A program made the translations under genes and the position numbers. This document shows, piece after piece, positions 16,099 through 24,808 of a stretch of 64,000 nucleotides of DNA. The notes below the pieces were generated by a model. It saw only the letters and a list, made by a program, of their open reading frames with translations. It did not search any database and had not been told where the DNA came from. Each line of letters begins with the position of its first letter. Within the stretch, counting starts at the first letter, position 1. Origin of the DNA: Methanomassiliicoccaceae archaeon DOK (GTDB taxonomy: Archaea; Thermoplasmatota; Thermoplasmata; Methanomassiliicoccales; Methanomethylophilaceae); assembly GCA_009911715.1 (NCBI GenBank), contig CP047880.1:248001-312000 (forward strand), given 5' to 3'.

Positions 16099-16875
16099 AT
16101 GGCACAGACTAATGTTTACTCTGTAAAGGGAGGAGTCTCCGGCACAGTGGATGTCCCCGCTGCCTTCGAGACCCCCTATAGGCCCGACATCATCAAGAAG
16201 GCGGTCCTCGCAGCCGCCGCCAACAGCAGGCAGCCCTACGGACCCGCCGCAAGGTCCGGAATGAGGCACTCCGTCAGCACCTGGGGCAAGGGAAGGGGAA
16301 CCGCCCGTGTCCAGAGGGTCCACGACGGAAGGAAAGCCACCGAGTCGCCCAACAACGTCTCCGGAAGGAGGGCCCACCCGCCACGCCCCGAGAGGAACTG
16401 GGCACAGAAAGTCAACAAGAAAGAGCTCAAGATCGCCCGCCAGTCCGCTCTGGCAGCCACCGCCTGCGCCGAGTGCGTCAGGGCCCGCGGCCACCAGTTC
16501 GACGACTCCGTCTCCTTCCCCATCGTGGTCGAGGACGACATGGTGTCCCTGAAGGCCACCTCCGAGGTCGTCGAGCTCTTCGAGAAGATCGGAATCGGAT
16601 ACGACCTCGAGCGCGCCAAAGAGGGACGCAAGATCCGCGCCGGAAGGGGAACCATGAGGAACAGGAAGTACCGCACCCCCGTCTCCGTGCTCATCGTCGT
16701 CGCCGACGACGAGAGGAACGCTCCCATCTTCAAGAGCGCATCCAACCTCCCCGGTGTCACCGTCGAGGAGGTCAAGACCCTGAACACGAGCATCCTCGCT
16801 CCCGGAGGAGACGCTGGAAGGCTCACCGTCTACACCAAATCCGCCATCGACGCAATAGGAGGCTGGACTCAATGA
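16099..16875 (+). CDS. rpl4: 50S ribosomal protein uL4
   Basis: The 258-residue archaeal L4 begins NVYSVKGG. It carries the exit-tunnel loop with QPYGPAARSGMRHSVSTWGKGRG, where positively charged residues line the tunnel, and RRAHPPRPERNW. I chose the second ATG (16099), which has the GGGGG of the uL3 end as ribosome-binding site. An in-frame ATG two codons earlier overlaps the uL3 stop. L4 is a known autoregulator in several bacteria. Confidence 0.96.
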   Translation: MAQTNVYSVKGGVSGTVDVPAAFETPYRPDIIKKAVLAAAANSRQPYGPAARSGMRHSVSTWGKGRGTARVQRVHDGRKATESPNNVSGRRAHPPRPERNWAQKVNKKELKIARQSALAATACAECVRARGHQFDDSVSFPIVVEDDMVSLKATSEVVELFEKIGIGYDLERAKEGRKIRAGRGTMRNRKYRTPVSVLIVVADDERNAPIFKSASNLPGVTVEEVKTLNTSILAPGGDAGRLTVYTKSAIDAIGGWTQ

Positions 16876-17153
16876 AGCAGAGCGACGTTCTCATCAGGCC
16901 GTACGTCACCGAGAAATCGATGAACCACATGTCCGGCACGCCGACCCAGAAGTACAAGGACGGCAACAAGATCGAGTTCATCGTCCACAGGAACGCTGAC
17001 AAGCACACCATCAAGATTGTCTTCGAGGAGCGCTTCGAGGTCAAGGTCGAGAAGGTCTGGGTCAGGATCCAGAAAGACGGAAAGCACGCCATCATCAAAC
17101 TGGCCGACGGCTACTCCGCAGAGGATGTCGGATCCAGGGTCGGAGTATTCTGA
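16872..17153 (+). CDS. rpl23: 50S ribosomal protein uL23
   Basis: The 93-residue protein has the L23 signature: IRPYVTEKSMNHM, IEFIVHRNADKHTIK and EKVWVRIQKDGKHAIIKL. It sits at the tunnel exit and is a docking site for SRP and the translocon. Its ATG overlaps the uL4 stop by 4 bp. Confidence 0.96.
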   Translation: MKQSDVLIRPYVTEKSMNHMSGTPTQKYKDGNKIEFIVHRNADKHTIKIVFEERFEVKVEKVWVRIQKDGKHAIIKLADGYSAEDVGSRVGVF

Positions 17154-17165
17154 AGGTGAGTGAAC

Positions 17166-17861
17166 ATGGGTAAGAGATTGATCACACAGAGGAGGGGCAG
17201 CGGAACATCCCTGTACCGCTCTCCCAGCCACAGGCACGTGGACGATGTGAGGCTCCCGGCCATGTCCGAGGGAACCGCAGTCATCAAGGACCTGATCCAG
17301 GCCCCCGGAAGGACCTGCCCCCTCGCGGTCCTCGACCTGAACGGAAGGACCGACTACCAGCTCGCAGTCGAGGGCACCAAGGTCGGCCAGACCATCGTCA
17401 TCGGCGGCACGGACGTCGTCGCCGGAAACATCACCAAGCTGTCCAACATCCCCGAGGGAACCCTCGTCCACAACGTCGAGGCCAGGCCCGGGGACGGAGG
17501 TAAGTTCGTCAAGACTGCCGGATCCTCCGGAACCGTCGTCTCCAGGGGAGACAAGGTCATGGTCCTGATGCCCTCCGGAGCAATCAAGGAGTTCAGCCCC
17601 GACTGCCGCGCCGCCATCGGTGTCGTCGCAGGCGGAGGAAGGGGAGACAAGCCCCTCGCGAAAGCCGGAAAGAACGTGCACACCCTGAGGTCCAGGTCCA
17701 CAGCGGCATTCAAGACCAAGGGAGTCGCGATGAACCCCGTCGACCACCCCCACGGTGGTGGAAGCCACGCCCACGTTGGAGGACCGAACTGTCAGAAGAG
17801 GACCGCATCGCCCGGTCAGAAGGTGGGTTTCCTGCCTCCTAAGAAGAAAATAAAGAAGTGA
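17166..17861 (+). CDS. rpl2: 50S ribosomal protein uL2
   Basis: The protein starts MGKRLITQRRGSGT (231 residues) with GGTGAG as ribosome-binding site. The C-terminal GVAMNPVDHPHGGGSHAHVGG contains the conserved histidine near the peptidyl-transferase centre. It binds 23S rRNA and is required for subunit association. An in-frame GTG two codons upstream overlaps the ribosome-binding site. Confidence 0.97.
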   Translation: MGKRLITQRRGSGTSLYRSPSHRHVDDVRLPAMSEGTAVIKDLIQAPGRTCPLAVLDLNGRTDYQLAVEGTKVGQTIVIGGTDVVAGNITKLSNIPEGTLVHNVEARPGDGGKFVKTAGSSGTVVSRGDKVMVLMPSGAIKEFSPDCRAAIGVVAGGGRGDKPLAKAGKNVHTLRSRSTAAFKTKGVAMNPVDHPHGGGSHAHVGGPNCQKRTASPGQKVGFLPPKKKIKK

Positions 17862-17866
17862 TTGCA

Positions 17867-18334
17867 ATGGCAAAGAAGATTATTGCAGGATCGGCAAAGG
17901 CCTCGAGGAGGAAATCCAGGAAGAAGGCGTCGGCAATCCAGGCGAGGAGGAAGAAGGAGTTCCTCTTCCGTGGATTCACGATGGAAGAGCTCCTCGCCAT
18001 GCCTTTCGAAGAGTTCCTCGGACTCCTCTCCTCGAGGGCCAGGAGGACGTACACCCGCGGTCTGAACTACGAGCAGCAGCTCCTGTTCGACAAACTGAAG
18101 GCCGCAGAGCCCGGCGAGGTCATCAGGACCCACCGCAGGGACCTGCCCATCATCCCCCAGTTCGTCGGCAAGACCGTGAGCATCTACAACGGCCACGAGT
18201 TCAAGGACGTAGAGATCAAGCCCGAGATGATCGGATGCTTCCTCGGAGAGTTCGTGCTCACCAGGAAAGCCCCGCAGCACTCCGGACCCGGAGTCGGTGC
18301 GACCAGGTCGTCCAAGTTCATGCCGCTGAAGTGA
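17867..18334 (+). CDS. rps19: 30S ribosomal protein uS19
   Basis: The 155-residue archaeal S19 has an extended basic N-terminus (ASRRKSRKKASAIQARRKKE), the FRGFTMEELLAMPFEEF helix and the conserved core THRRDLPIIPQFVGKTV...IYNGHEF. The tail has KAPQHSGPGVGATRSSKF. It lies in the 30S head, near the A-site tRNA. It starts 5 bp after the uL2 stop. Confidence 0.96.
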   Translation: MAKKIIAGSAKASRRKSRKKASAIQARRKKEFLFRGFTMEELLAMPFEEFLGLLSSRARRTYTRGLNYEQQLLFDKLKAAEPGEVIRTHRRDLPIIPQFVGKTVSIYNGHEFKDVEIKPEMIGCFLGEFVLTRKAPQHSGPGVGATRSSKFMPLK

Positions 18335-18344
18335 GGTGTCTAAC

Positions 18345-18794
18345 ATGGTTTCAGGATACACAGCAACAGCGGACCCGGACACCACAGCGAAGGCCCTTGG
18401 AAAGGAGATGCCCGTCTCCCCCAAGTTCGCCCGCGAGGTTGCCTGCATGATCCGCGGAATGAAGGTCGAGACCGCCCAGAAAGCTCTGGAGGAGGTCATC
18501 GCGAAGACAAGGCCCGTTCCCCTCAGGAGATACAACAAGCGTGTCTCCCACAAGCCCGGAGTAGGTCCCGGAAGGTACCCCGTGAAGGCCGCCAAGGCCA
18601 TCCTCGGAGTCCTCAACAGCGCCGCATCCAACGCGGAGTACAAGGGACTCGATGTGTCCAACATGGCCATCGCCACAATCTCCGTCTCCAGGGGACGCGT
18701 CATCCCCGGGCACATGCCCAGGGCCCACGGACGCGCCACCGAGTGGAACCAGGACACCGTGAACGTCGAGGTCATCATCCAGGAGGTCGAGTGA
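18345..18794 (+). CDS. rpl22: 50S ribosomal protein uL22
   Basis: The 149-residue protein has the archaeal L22 features: AREVACMIRGMKVETAQKALEEV, PVPLRRYNKRVSHKPG and the tunnel-lining beta-hairpin ending in GRVIPGHMPRAHGRATEWN. The ATG at 18345 has GAGGTG upstream. A GTG three codons earlier is less likely. Confidence 0.96.
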   Translation: MVSGYTATADPDTTAKALGKEMPVSPKFAREVACMIRGMKVETAQKALEEVIAKTRPVPLRRYNKRVSHKPGVGPGRYPVKAAKAILGVLNSAASNAEYKGLDVSNMAIATISVSRGRVIPGHMPRAHGRATEWNQDTVNVEVIIQEVE

Positions 18795-18795
18795 A

Positions 18796-19485
18796 ATGGC
18801 ATCAGAGAGGAAATTCGTAGCTGAGAACATCCGCAGGGTGCTCCTCAAGGAGTACCTGATGAAGGAGGTCAGCCGTGCGGGATTCGGAGGACTGGACGTC
18901 CAGAGGACCCCCATGGGAACCCGTGTCATCCTCACCACCGAGAGGCCCGGGCTCGTCATCGGAAGGCGCGGACAGACCATCAAGAACCTGACCGCAGTCA
19001 TCGAGGACCGCTTCGGATTCGAGAACCCCCAGATCGAGGTCCAGGAAGTCGAGAACGCGAGCCTCAACGCGCAGATCATGGCAGAGAAGCTGGCCTTCTC
19101 CCTCGAGAGGGGCTGGCACTTCCGCAGAGCCGGCCACTCCACCGTCCGCAGGATCATGGACGCCGGAGCCCGCGGATGCCACATCATCGTCGCCGGAAAG
19201 CTCACCGGACAGAGGCACAGGACCGAGAAGTTCAAGGAGGGCTACATCAAGTTCTGCGGAGAGCCGAAAGCCAACTTCGTCGACCACGGATACGCCGTGG
19301 CCAAACTGAAGATGGGAGTCATCGGAGTCACCGTGGAGATCATGGCCAAGGACGCCAAGCTCCCCGCCGACATCACCGTGCTCAACAAGACCGAGGCCGC
19401 CGCACTCCTGCCCGACCTGTTCGCCGCCCCCGCCCCCGAGGCACCCGCCGCGGAGCCCGAGGCACCTGCAGAGGAGGTTCAGTGA
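18796..19485 (+). CDS. rps3: 30S ribosomal protein uS3
   Basis: The 229-residue protein has a KH type II domain (LVIGRRGQTIKNLTAVIEDR, about residues 54-75) and the C-terminal S3 domain (RRAGHSTVRRIMDAGARGCHII, GKLTGQR). It is followed by an Ala/Pro/Glu-rich acidic tail from residue 205, as in other Thermoplasmata. It forms part of the mRNA entry channel. Confidence 0.96.
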   Translation: MASERKFVAENIRRVLLKEYLMKEVSRAGFGGLDVQRTPMGTRVILTTERPGLVIGRRGQTIKNLTAVIEDRFGFENPQIEVQEVENASLNAQIMAEKLAFSLERGWHFRRAGHSTVRRIMDAGARGCHIIVAGKLTGQRHRTEKFKEGYIKFCGEPKANFVDHGYAVAKLKMGVIGVTVEIMAKDAKLPADITVLNKTEAAALLPDLFAAPAPEAPAAEPEAPAEEVQ

Positions 19486-19486
19486 G

Positions 19487-19690
19487 ATGGCCGCACTCAA
19501 GACCGCAGACATCAGGAACATGAGCGTCGAGGAGCGCAACCAGAAACTGAAAGAGCTCCGCGACGAGCTGATGCACGAGAGGGGAGTCTCCGCCATGGGC
19601 GGTGCCCCCTCGAGCCCCGGCGCAATCCGCGCCCTCAGGCTCAACATCGCACGCATCCTGACCGTCCAGAAGGAGGAGGAAGAGATCTGA
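19487..19690 (+). CDS. rpl29: 50S ribosomal protein uL29
   Basis: This is a 67-residue two-helix protein with the L29 pattern: IRNMSVEERNQKLKELRDEL, then PGAIRALRLNIARILTVQKEE. It lies near the tunnel exit, next to uL23. It starts 1 bp after uS3, and its final TGA overlaps the aIF1 start. Confidence 0.93.
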   Translation: MAALKTADIRNMSVEERNQKLKELRDELMHERGVSAMGGAPSSPGAIRALRLNIARILTVQKEEEEI

Positions 19691-19989
19691 TGGCCGAGAT
19701 CTGCCCAGTATGCGGATTGCCCAAGGAGCTGTGCATGTGCGAGGAGATCGCACGCGAGCAGCAGACGGTGAGGATCTCGATTGACAGCCGCAGATACGGC
19801 AAGACCGTTACCGTGATCGACGGTATCGATGAGAACGACATCGACATCGGCGATCTTGCAAAGCAGCTGAAGAACAAGTGCGCCGCCGGCGGAACATGCA
19901 AGGACGGACGCATCGAACTCCAGGGCGACCACAAGAAAAGGGTCAAGACTGTCCTGGAGGAAATGGGATTCCGCACCGAGGTCAGATGA
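19690..19989 (+). CDS. translation initiation factor aIF1 (SUI1)
   Basis: The 99-residue protein has an N-terminal zinc-knuckle-like CPVCGLPKELCMCEE and the SUI1 core: GKTVTVIDGID, LAKQLKNKCAAGGTCKDGRIELQGDH and a final LEEMGF. aIF1 monitors start-codon selection on the 30S subunit. Its place between uL29 and RNase P component 1 is standard in archaea. Confidence 0.94.
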   Translation: MAEICPVCGLPKELCMCEEIAREQQTVRISIDSRRYGKTVTVIDGIDENDIDIGDLAKQLKNKCAAGGTCKDGRIELQGDHKKRVKTVLEEMGFRTEVR

Positions 19990-20240
19990 GAGACAATCGC
20001 TTCGTCAGAACTGAACTCATTGGATTGGACGTGGAAGTGCTGTCTGAGCCATTCTCCGGCGTGTCCGGAAAGGTGGTCGACGAGACGAAAAACACGTTCA
20101 CCATCGAATCGGCCGGAACTGAGAGAATGGTACCCAAACCAGGCAATGTGTTCAGGTTCGCATACGAAGGCAGAACCATCGACATCAGTGGATCAGAGAT
20201 AATGCACCGACCAGAGGACAGAATCAAGAAGGTTAGGTGA
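19986..20240 (+). CDS. rnp1: ribonuclease P protein component 1 (Rpp29/Pop4)
   Basis: The 84-residue protein has the Sm-like barrel of archaeal Rpp29: ELIGLDVEVLSEPFSGVSGKVVDETKNTFTIE, then RMVPKPGNVFRF and ISGSEIMHRPEDRIKK. It pairs with Rpp21 to bind the specificity domain of RNase P RNA for tRNA 5' maturation. The ATG overlaps the aIF1 stop by 4 bp, the usual operon position. Confidence 0.93.
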   Translation: MRDNRFVRTELIGLDVEVLSEPFSGVSGKVVDETKNTFTIESAGTERMVPKPGNVFRFAYEGRTIDISGSEIMHRPEDRIKKVR

Positions 20241-20244
20241 AGAA

Positions 20245-20577
20245 ATGACAGCAGAAATCAGAGACATCGGAATCGACGTCGCCTCCCCCAAGATGGAGTG
20301 CAATGACCCCAACTGCCCGTTCCACGGCAGCCTCCCCGTCAGGGGACAGGTCATCGACGGCGTCGTCGCGACGGTCAAAATGAAGAACACCGTCGTTGTT
20401 GAGCGCAACTATCTGAAATACCAGCAGAAGTACGAGAGATACGAGAAGAGGAGCAACAGGTACTCCGCCCACGCCTCCCCCTGCCTCGGCCTGAAAGTCG
20501 GGGACAAGGTCAGGATCGCCGAGTGCCGCCCGCTCTCCAAGACCGTGTCCTTCGTCGTGATCGAGAAGGTGGAGTGA
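20245..20577 (+). CDS. rps17: 30S ribosomal protein uS17
   Basis: The 110-residue OB-fold protein has [20 protein letters not shown], the archaeal S17 N-terminal signature with two Cys and a His. It also has the conserved [12 protein letters not shown] end. It binds 16S rRNA early in 30S assembly. Confidence 0.95.
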   Translation: MTAEIRDIGIDVASPKMECNDPNCPFHGSLPVRGQVIDGVVATVKMKNTVVVERNYLKYQQKYERYEKRSNRYSAHASPCLGLKVGDKVRIAECRPLSKTVSFVVIEKVE

Positions 20578-20578
20578 G

Positions 20579-20977
20579 ATGAAGGGAATCGCTGGAAACC
20601 AGACCAGGGGTCTGCAGAACGGATCCAGGCTCACCGTCATCGACAACACCGGAGCCAAAGAGATCGAGATCATCACCGTCCCCGGATACCACGGCGTCGC
20701 CAGGAGGGTCCCCTCCGCAGGCGTCGGAGACCTCGTCATCGCTTCCGTCAAGAAGGGAACCCCCCAGATGAGGAGGCAGATCGTCTTCGCCGTCATCGTC
20801 CGCCAGAGGCGCCCCATGAGGAGGCCCGACGGAACCATGGTCTACTTCGAGGACAACGCCGCGGTCATCACCACAGAGACTGGTGAGACCAAAGGAACAG
20901 ACATCAAGGGACCCGTCGCCAGGGAGGCCGCCGAGAGGTGGCCCCGTGTGTCCGCGACCGCGTCCACCATCGTGTGA
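20579..20977 (+). CDS. rpl14: 50S ribosomal protein uL14
   Basis: The 132-residue protein has the L14 strands [18 protein letters not shown], the loop [42 protein letters not shown] and a C-terminal [14 protein letters not shown]. It lies at the subunit interface, where aIF6 binds. Confidence 0.97.
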   Translation: MKGIAGNQTRGLQNGSRLTVIDNTGAKEIEIITVPGYHGVARRVPSAGVGDLVIASVKKGTPQMRRQIVFAVIVRQRRPMRRPDGTMVYFEDNAAVITTETGETKGTDIKGPVAREAAERWPRVSATASTIV

Positions 20978-20987
20978 GGTGTGAGGT

Positions 20988-21365
20988 ATGGCAGCAAGCA
21001 GCAAAGCAAGGGTTCAGAGGAAGAACCAGGCCAACGCGTCCGCCCACGTCAAGAGGAAGATGCTGTCCGCCCACCTGAGCGACGAGCTCCGCGCCAAATA
21101 CGGAGTCCGCACCGCCAGGGTCTGCAAAGGCGACACAGTCATCGTCGTCCGCGGAAACGAGGACATCAGGAACATCGAGGGAAAGGTCCTCGAGGTCTAC
21201 ACCAAGACCGGTCGCGTCTCCATCGAGGGGATCACGATCAACCAGGCCGACGGAACCGCCACCGAGCGTCCCATCCACGCATCCAACCTCGTCATCACCA
21301 AGCTGAACACCGAGGATGCCTGGAGGGTCGATTCCCTGTCCAAGAACAAGGAGGCTAAAGAATGA
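20988..21365 (+). CDS. rpl24: 50S ribosomal protein uL24
   Basis: The 125-residue protein has the L24 KOW motif (KGDTVIVVRGNEDIRNIEGKV, about residues 45-65), preceded by the archaeal LSAHLSDELRAKYGVR segment. It initiates 50S assembly by binding the 5' end of 23S rRNA. Confidence 0.95.
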   Translation: MAASSKARVQRKNQANASAHVKRKMLSAHLSDELRAKYGVRTARVCKGDTVIVVRGNEDIRNIEGKVLEVYTKTGRVSIEGITINQADGTATERPIHASNLVITKLNTEDAWRVDSLSKNKEAKE

Positions 21366-22069
21366 GCGACCACATGAAGAGACTGGCAGCACCCAGGACC
21401 TGGCCTCTGAAGAGGAAGGTCAGCATCTGGGTCACCAAACAGTCCGCCGGTGCCCACAGCATCGAGGACTCCATGTCCGCCGTCACAGTCCTCAGGGACA
21501 TGGTCGGCGCCTGCGACACAGCCAGAGAGGCTAAGAGGATCATCGGAAACCGTGAGATGTTCGTCGACGGCAAGGCGGTCAAGAACCCCAAGGCCCCCGT
21601 CGGATTCATGGACGTCATCACCATCCCCAAGATGAACCTGGCCTACCGCATGCTCCTCACCGACAAGGGCAAGCTGACCCTCGTCCCCATCGACGAGGCC
21701 GAGGCCGCATGGGAGCTGTGCAAGATCGAGAACAAGACCGTCGTCAAAGGCGGCAAGATCCAGCTGAACCTCAGCGGCGGCAGGAACATCGTCCTCGACA
21801 AGAACGACTACAAGTGCGGTGACTCCCTGAAGGTCGCCTTCGACGGCCAGAAGGTCATGGAGCACTACCCCCTGCAGGACGGCTCCGTCGTCTTCATCAA
21901 AGAGGGATCCCAGGCCGGAGCGGTCAAGACCGTGAAGAGCCTCGAGACCGTCCGTGGATCGGCTTCCAACCTGGTCATGTTCACCGACGGCTCCGAGACC
22001 GTCGCCAGGAACTGCTTCGTCATCGGCACCCAGACCGCAGCCATCAAACTCCCGGAGGCTTCCGAATGA
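21362..22069 (+). CDS. rps4e: 30S ribosomal protein eS4
   Basis: The 235-residue protein has the eukaryote-type S4e layout: N-terminal HMKRLAAPRTWPLKRKVSIW, an S4-like RNA-binding region (AKRIIGNREMFVDGKAVKNPKAPVGFMDVI) and a C-terminal KOW domain with IKEGSQAGAVKTV. It has no bacterial counterpart. The ATG overlaps the uL24 stop. Confidence 0.96.
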   Translation: MSDHMKRLAAPRTWPLKRKVSIWVTKQSAGAHSIEDSMSAVTVLRDMVGACDTAREAKRIIGNREMFVDGKAVKNPKAPVGFMDVITIPKMNLAYRMLLTDKGKLTLVPIDEAEAAWELCKIENKTVVKGGKIQLNLSGGRNIVLDKNDYKCGDSLKVAFDGQKVMEHYPLQDGSVVFIKEGSQAGAVKTVKSLETVRGSASNLVMFTDGSETVARNCFVIGTQTAAIKLPEASE

Positions 22070-22575
22070 ACGCCATGAGGGATGTCCACGTGGACAAGGT
22101 CGTCGTCAACATCGGTGTCGGCGAGGCCGGTGAGAGGCTGGTCAAGGCCCAGAAGGTCCTCGAGATGGTCACCGGACAGAAGTCCGTCGAGACGATCTCC
22201 AAGACCGTCAACAGGGACCTGGGTATCCGTAAGGGGATGCCCCTCGGATGCAAGGTCACCCTCCGCGGGGAGACCGCCGAGGAGTTCCTGAACAAGGCCC
22301 TCTCCATCAGGGAGAGGCGCGTCCCCGAGTACTCCTTCGACAAGGAGGGCAACATGTCCTTCGGTATCTCCGACTACACCGACTTCGAGGGAATGAAGTA
22401 CGACCCCGAGATCGGTATCTTCGGAATGGACATCAACGTCGTCCTGAGGAGGCCCGGAAACAGGATCACCCAGAGGGCGCTCCTCAAGAGGAGGGTCCCC
22501 AAGAAGCACCGCGTCGACCGCGACGAGGCGATCCAGTACATGAAAGACAAATTTGAGGTTGAGGTGGTCCAATGA
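22066..22575 (+). CDS. rpl5: 50S ribosomal protein uL5
   Basis: The 169-residue protein has [23 protein letters not shown], the L5 signature [32 protein letters not shown] across residues 45-75, and [24 protein letters not shown]. It anchors 5S rRNA and contacts the P-site tRNA. It overlaps eS4 and uS14 by 4 bp on each side. Confidence 0.97.
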   Translation: MNAMRDVHVDKVVVNIGVGEAGERLVKAQKVLEMVTGQKSVETISKTVNRDLGIRKGMPLGCKVTLRGETAEEFLNKALSIRERRVPEYSFDKEGNMSFGISDYTDFEGMKYDPEIGIFGMDINVVLRRPGNRITQRALLKRRVPKKHRVDRDEAIQYMKDKFEVEVVQ

Positions 22576-22718
22576 AGCCCAAGAAGCAGTTCGGAAGGTC
22601 TGTCGGATGCACACGCTGCGGACGCAGGAGAGGAATCATAAGGAGGTACGGGATGCACCTGTGCCGCCAGTGCTTCAGGGATATGGCCCCGGAACTCGGA
22701 TTCAAGAAGTATTCGTGA
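22572..22718 (+). CDS. rps14: 30S ribosomal protein uS14 (zinc-binding type)
   Basis: This small gene has only 48 codons. It fills the gap between uL5 and uS8 exactly: the ATG overlaps the uL5 stop by 4 bp, and TGA lies 10 bp before uS8. The product has a zinc ribbon with two CxxC pairs (CTRCG near residue 15 and CRQCF near residue 32) and ends LGFKKYS, as archaeal S14 does. It sits in the 30S head. Confidence 0.95.
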   Translation: MKPKKQFGRSVGCTRCGRRRGIIRRYGMHLCRQCFRDMAPELGFKKYS

Positions 22719-22728
22719 GGTGTCATAA

Positions 22729-23118
22729 ATGCAGAGCGATCCACTCAACGACGCCATGTGCGTCATCAAAAACGCAGCACTCAACGGTAAGAGCGAGTGC
22801 ATGATCCAGCCCTCATCCAAACTGATCGGCCGTGTGCTGAAGGTCATGCAGGACCGCGGCTACATCAGCCAGTTCGAGTACGTCGAGGACGGAAAGGCAG
22901 GCAAGTTCCGCGTCATGCTGGACGGGGCCATAAACAACTGCGGTGTGATCAAGCCCAGGTACTCCGTCAAAGTGGCGGATGTCGAGAAGTTCGAGGCGAG
23001 GTTCCTCCCCGCCCAGGACTTCGGACTCCTGATCATGTCCACCACAGCAGGTGTCATCACCCAGGACCGCGCCAAAGAGCTCGGCATCGGTGGCAAACTG
23101 CTGGCATATGTATACTGA
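22729..23118 (+). CDS. rps8: 30S ribosomal protein uS8
   Basis: The 129-residue protein has [31 protein letters not shown] and the C-terminal [29 protein letters not shown], all typical of S8. It binds helix 21 of 16S rRNA and often regulates the spc operon in bacteria. Confidence 0.97.
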   Translation: MQSDPLNDAMCVIKNAALNGKSECMIQPSSKLIGRVLKVMQDRGYISQFEYVEDGKAGKFRVMLDGAINNCGVIKPRYSVKVADVEKFEARFLPAQDFGLLIMSTTAGVITQDRAKELGIGGKLLAYVY

Positions 23119-23127
23119 GGAATAAAG

Positions 23128-23679
23128 ATGACAATAGCAGGGAAAATCGAAAGCACCATCGCTATCCCCGGCGGTGTGACCGTGTCCTTCGACGGCAACG
23201 TCATGAAGGTCAACGGACCCAGGGGAGAACTTAGCAGAAACTTCGCGCACCCTGGCATAGATATTGCCGTCGGAGAAGGAGAAGTCAGCGTCAGCTGCGA
23301 GTACCCGAGGATCAAGGACAAGGCAATGGTCGGAACCTACGTCGCCCACATCAACAACATGATCAAAGGCGTCACCGTCGGTTTCACCTACCACCTGAAA
23401 ATCGTGTTCTCCCACTTCCCGATGAAAGTCACCGTCAAAGGCGACCGCGTGGAGATCAACAACTACATGGGAGGACACGCCCCCCGCTACGCCAACATCA
23501 TGAAGGGTTGCACCGTCAAGGTCAACGGACAGGATGTCACGGTGGAGGGCAACGACATCGAGGCCTGCGGCCAGACCGCCGCCAACCTCGAGAGGGCCAC
23601 ATCCAGGCTCGGATTCGACAAGAGGACGTTCCAGGACGGAATCTACATCGTCCAGAAATCGCACAAGGTGAAAGAATGA
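23128..23679 (+). CDS. rpl6: 50S ribosomal protein uL6
   Basis: The 183-residue, two-domain protein has VTVSFDGNVMKVNGPRGELSR, VGTYVAHINNMIKGVTVGF, KIVFSHFPMKV and RFQDGIYIV-like end motifs of archaeal L6. It sits near the sarcin-ricin loop. The stop overlaps the eL32 ATG. Confidence 0.97.
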   Translation: MTIAGKIESTIAIPGGVTVSFDGNVMKVNGPRGELSRNFAHPGIDIAVGEGEVSVSCEYPRIKDKAMVGTYVAHINNMIKGVTVGFTYHLKIVFSHFPMKVTVKGDRVEINNYMGGHAPRYANIMKGCTVKVNGQDVTVEGNDIEACGQTAANLERATSRLGFDKRTFQDGIYIVQKSHKVKE

Positions 23680-24344
23680 CCGTGAAAGCACTCACAGACC
23701 TCCAGGGTCTGAAGGACAAGAACGTCGAGGAGCTGAAGGCCATCGGCATCAACAACGTCGCGGAACTCGCCGAGGCGATCAACGACGATGAGAAGGTCAA
23801 GGAGGTCATCAAGTCCCTGTCCGGAGTCGGTCCCAAGACCGTCAACGGATGGAAGGCCGCGCTCGCCGACGCAGACGTCGAGGAGGCTCCCGCAGAGGAG
23901 GCCGCTTCCGAGGTCGTCGAGGCCGCCGCAGGACAGTACGTCGTCAAAGCCAAGCCCGAGCTGGACGAGGCAACGACCGACGCTCTCGCCAAGAGGGCCA
24001 TGATCTCCGGAAGGAGGCCCGCCTTCAAGAGGCAGGAGTGGTTCAGATACTCCAAGCTCGGCGAGAAGTGGAGGAAGCCCAAGGGTATCCACTCCAAGAT
24101 GAAGAGACAGCTCAAGAGGCGCCCCCCGATGGTCGACATCGGATTCAGGGGACCCGTCGCGGCTAGGGACCTGCACCCCTCGGGATTCGAGGAGGTCCTC
24201 GTCTACAACGTCGACGGACTCGAGGGCATCGACCCCAAGAAGCAGGCGGTCCGCATCGGCGGAACCGTCGGAACCAAGAAGAGGATCGCAATCGAGGACA
24301 GGGCCGACGAGCTCGGTATCAGGGTCCTCAACAGGATGGTGTGA
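23676..24344 (+). CDS. rpl32e: 50S ribosomal protein eL32 with N-terminal helix-hairpin-helix extension
   Basis: The 222-residue protein is much longer than a typical eL32 of about 130. Residues 1-65 form a helix-hairpin-helix unit (LKAIGINNVAELAEAI and LSGVGPKTVNGWKAAL). Residues 66-90 are an Ala/Glu linker. The eL32 core from about residue 105 has RRPAFKRQEWFRYSKLGEKWRKPKG and FRGPVAARDLHPSGFEEVLVYN. The extension may add an RNA or DNA contact. The start overlaps the uL6 stop by 4 bp. Confidence 0.94.
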   Translation: MTVKALTDLQGLKDKNVEELKAIGINNVAELAEAINDDEKVKEVIKSLSGVGPKTVNGWKAALADADVEEAPAEEAASEVVEAAAGQYVVKAKPELDEATTDALAKRAMISGRRPAFKRQEWFRYSKLGEKWRKPKGIHSKMKRQLKRRPPMVDIGFRGPVAARDLHPSGFEEVLVYNVDGLEGIDPKKQAVRIGGTVGTKKRIAIEDRADELGIRVLNRMV

Positions 24345-24346
24345 CC

Positions 24347-24808
24347 ATGGCAGACCTGAGAAACCAGAGAAGGATGGCCGCAGAGATCCTGAAATGCGGC
24401 GAGAACAGGGTCTGGATGAACCCCGACAGGCTCGACGAGGTCGAGGACTGTATCACCCGCGCGGACATCCGCACGGCTATCGACTCCGGACTCATCAAGG
24501 CTAAGGCCAAGAACGGCACCTCCAGGGCTAGGACCAGGTACGTCGCCGGCCAGAAGGCCAGCGGAAAGAGGAAGGGACCCGGATCCAGGAAGGGAACCGC
24601 CAACGCACGTGTCCGCGACAAGGAGCGCTGGATGGCCACCATCAGGCCCATCCGCGACGAGCTGAAGACCCTGAGGGACGAGGGCAGGATCACACCCTCC
24701 GTCTACAGGCTCTACTACAGGAAGGCCAAGGGAGGCATGTTCAAGTCCCGCAGGCACCTCAAACAGCACATGGTCGCAGCCGGCCACCTGAACGAGGAGG
24801 AGATCTGA
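24347..24808 (+). CDS. rpl19e: 50S ribosomal protein eL19
   Basis: The 153-residue protein begins LRNQRRMAAEILKCGENRVWM. It has DIRTAIDSGLIKAK, KGPGSRKGTANAR, and a long C-terminal helix with YRLYYRKAKGGMFKSRRHLKQH. It is an archaeal/eukaryotic-only protein that forms an intersubunit bridge. The ATG at 24347 is 3 bp after the eL32 stop. Confidence 0.96.
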   Translation: MADLRNQRRMAAEILKCGENRVWMNPDRLDEVEDCITRADIRTAIDSGLIKAKAKNGTSRARTRYVAGQKASGKRKGPGSRKGTANARVRDKERWMATIRPIRDELKTLRDEGRITPSVYRLYYRKAKGGMFKSRRHLKQHMVAAGHLNEEEI

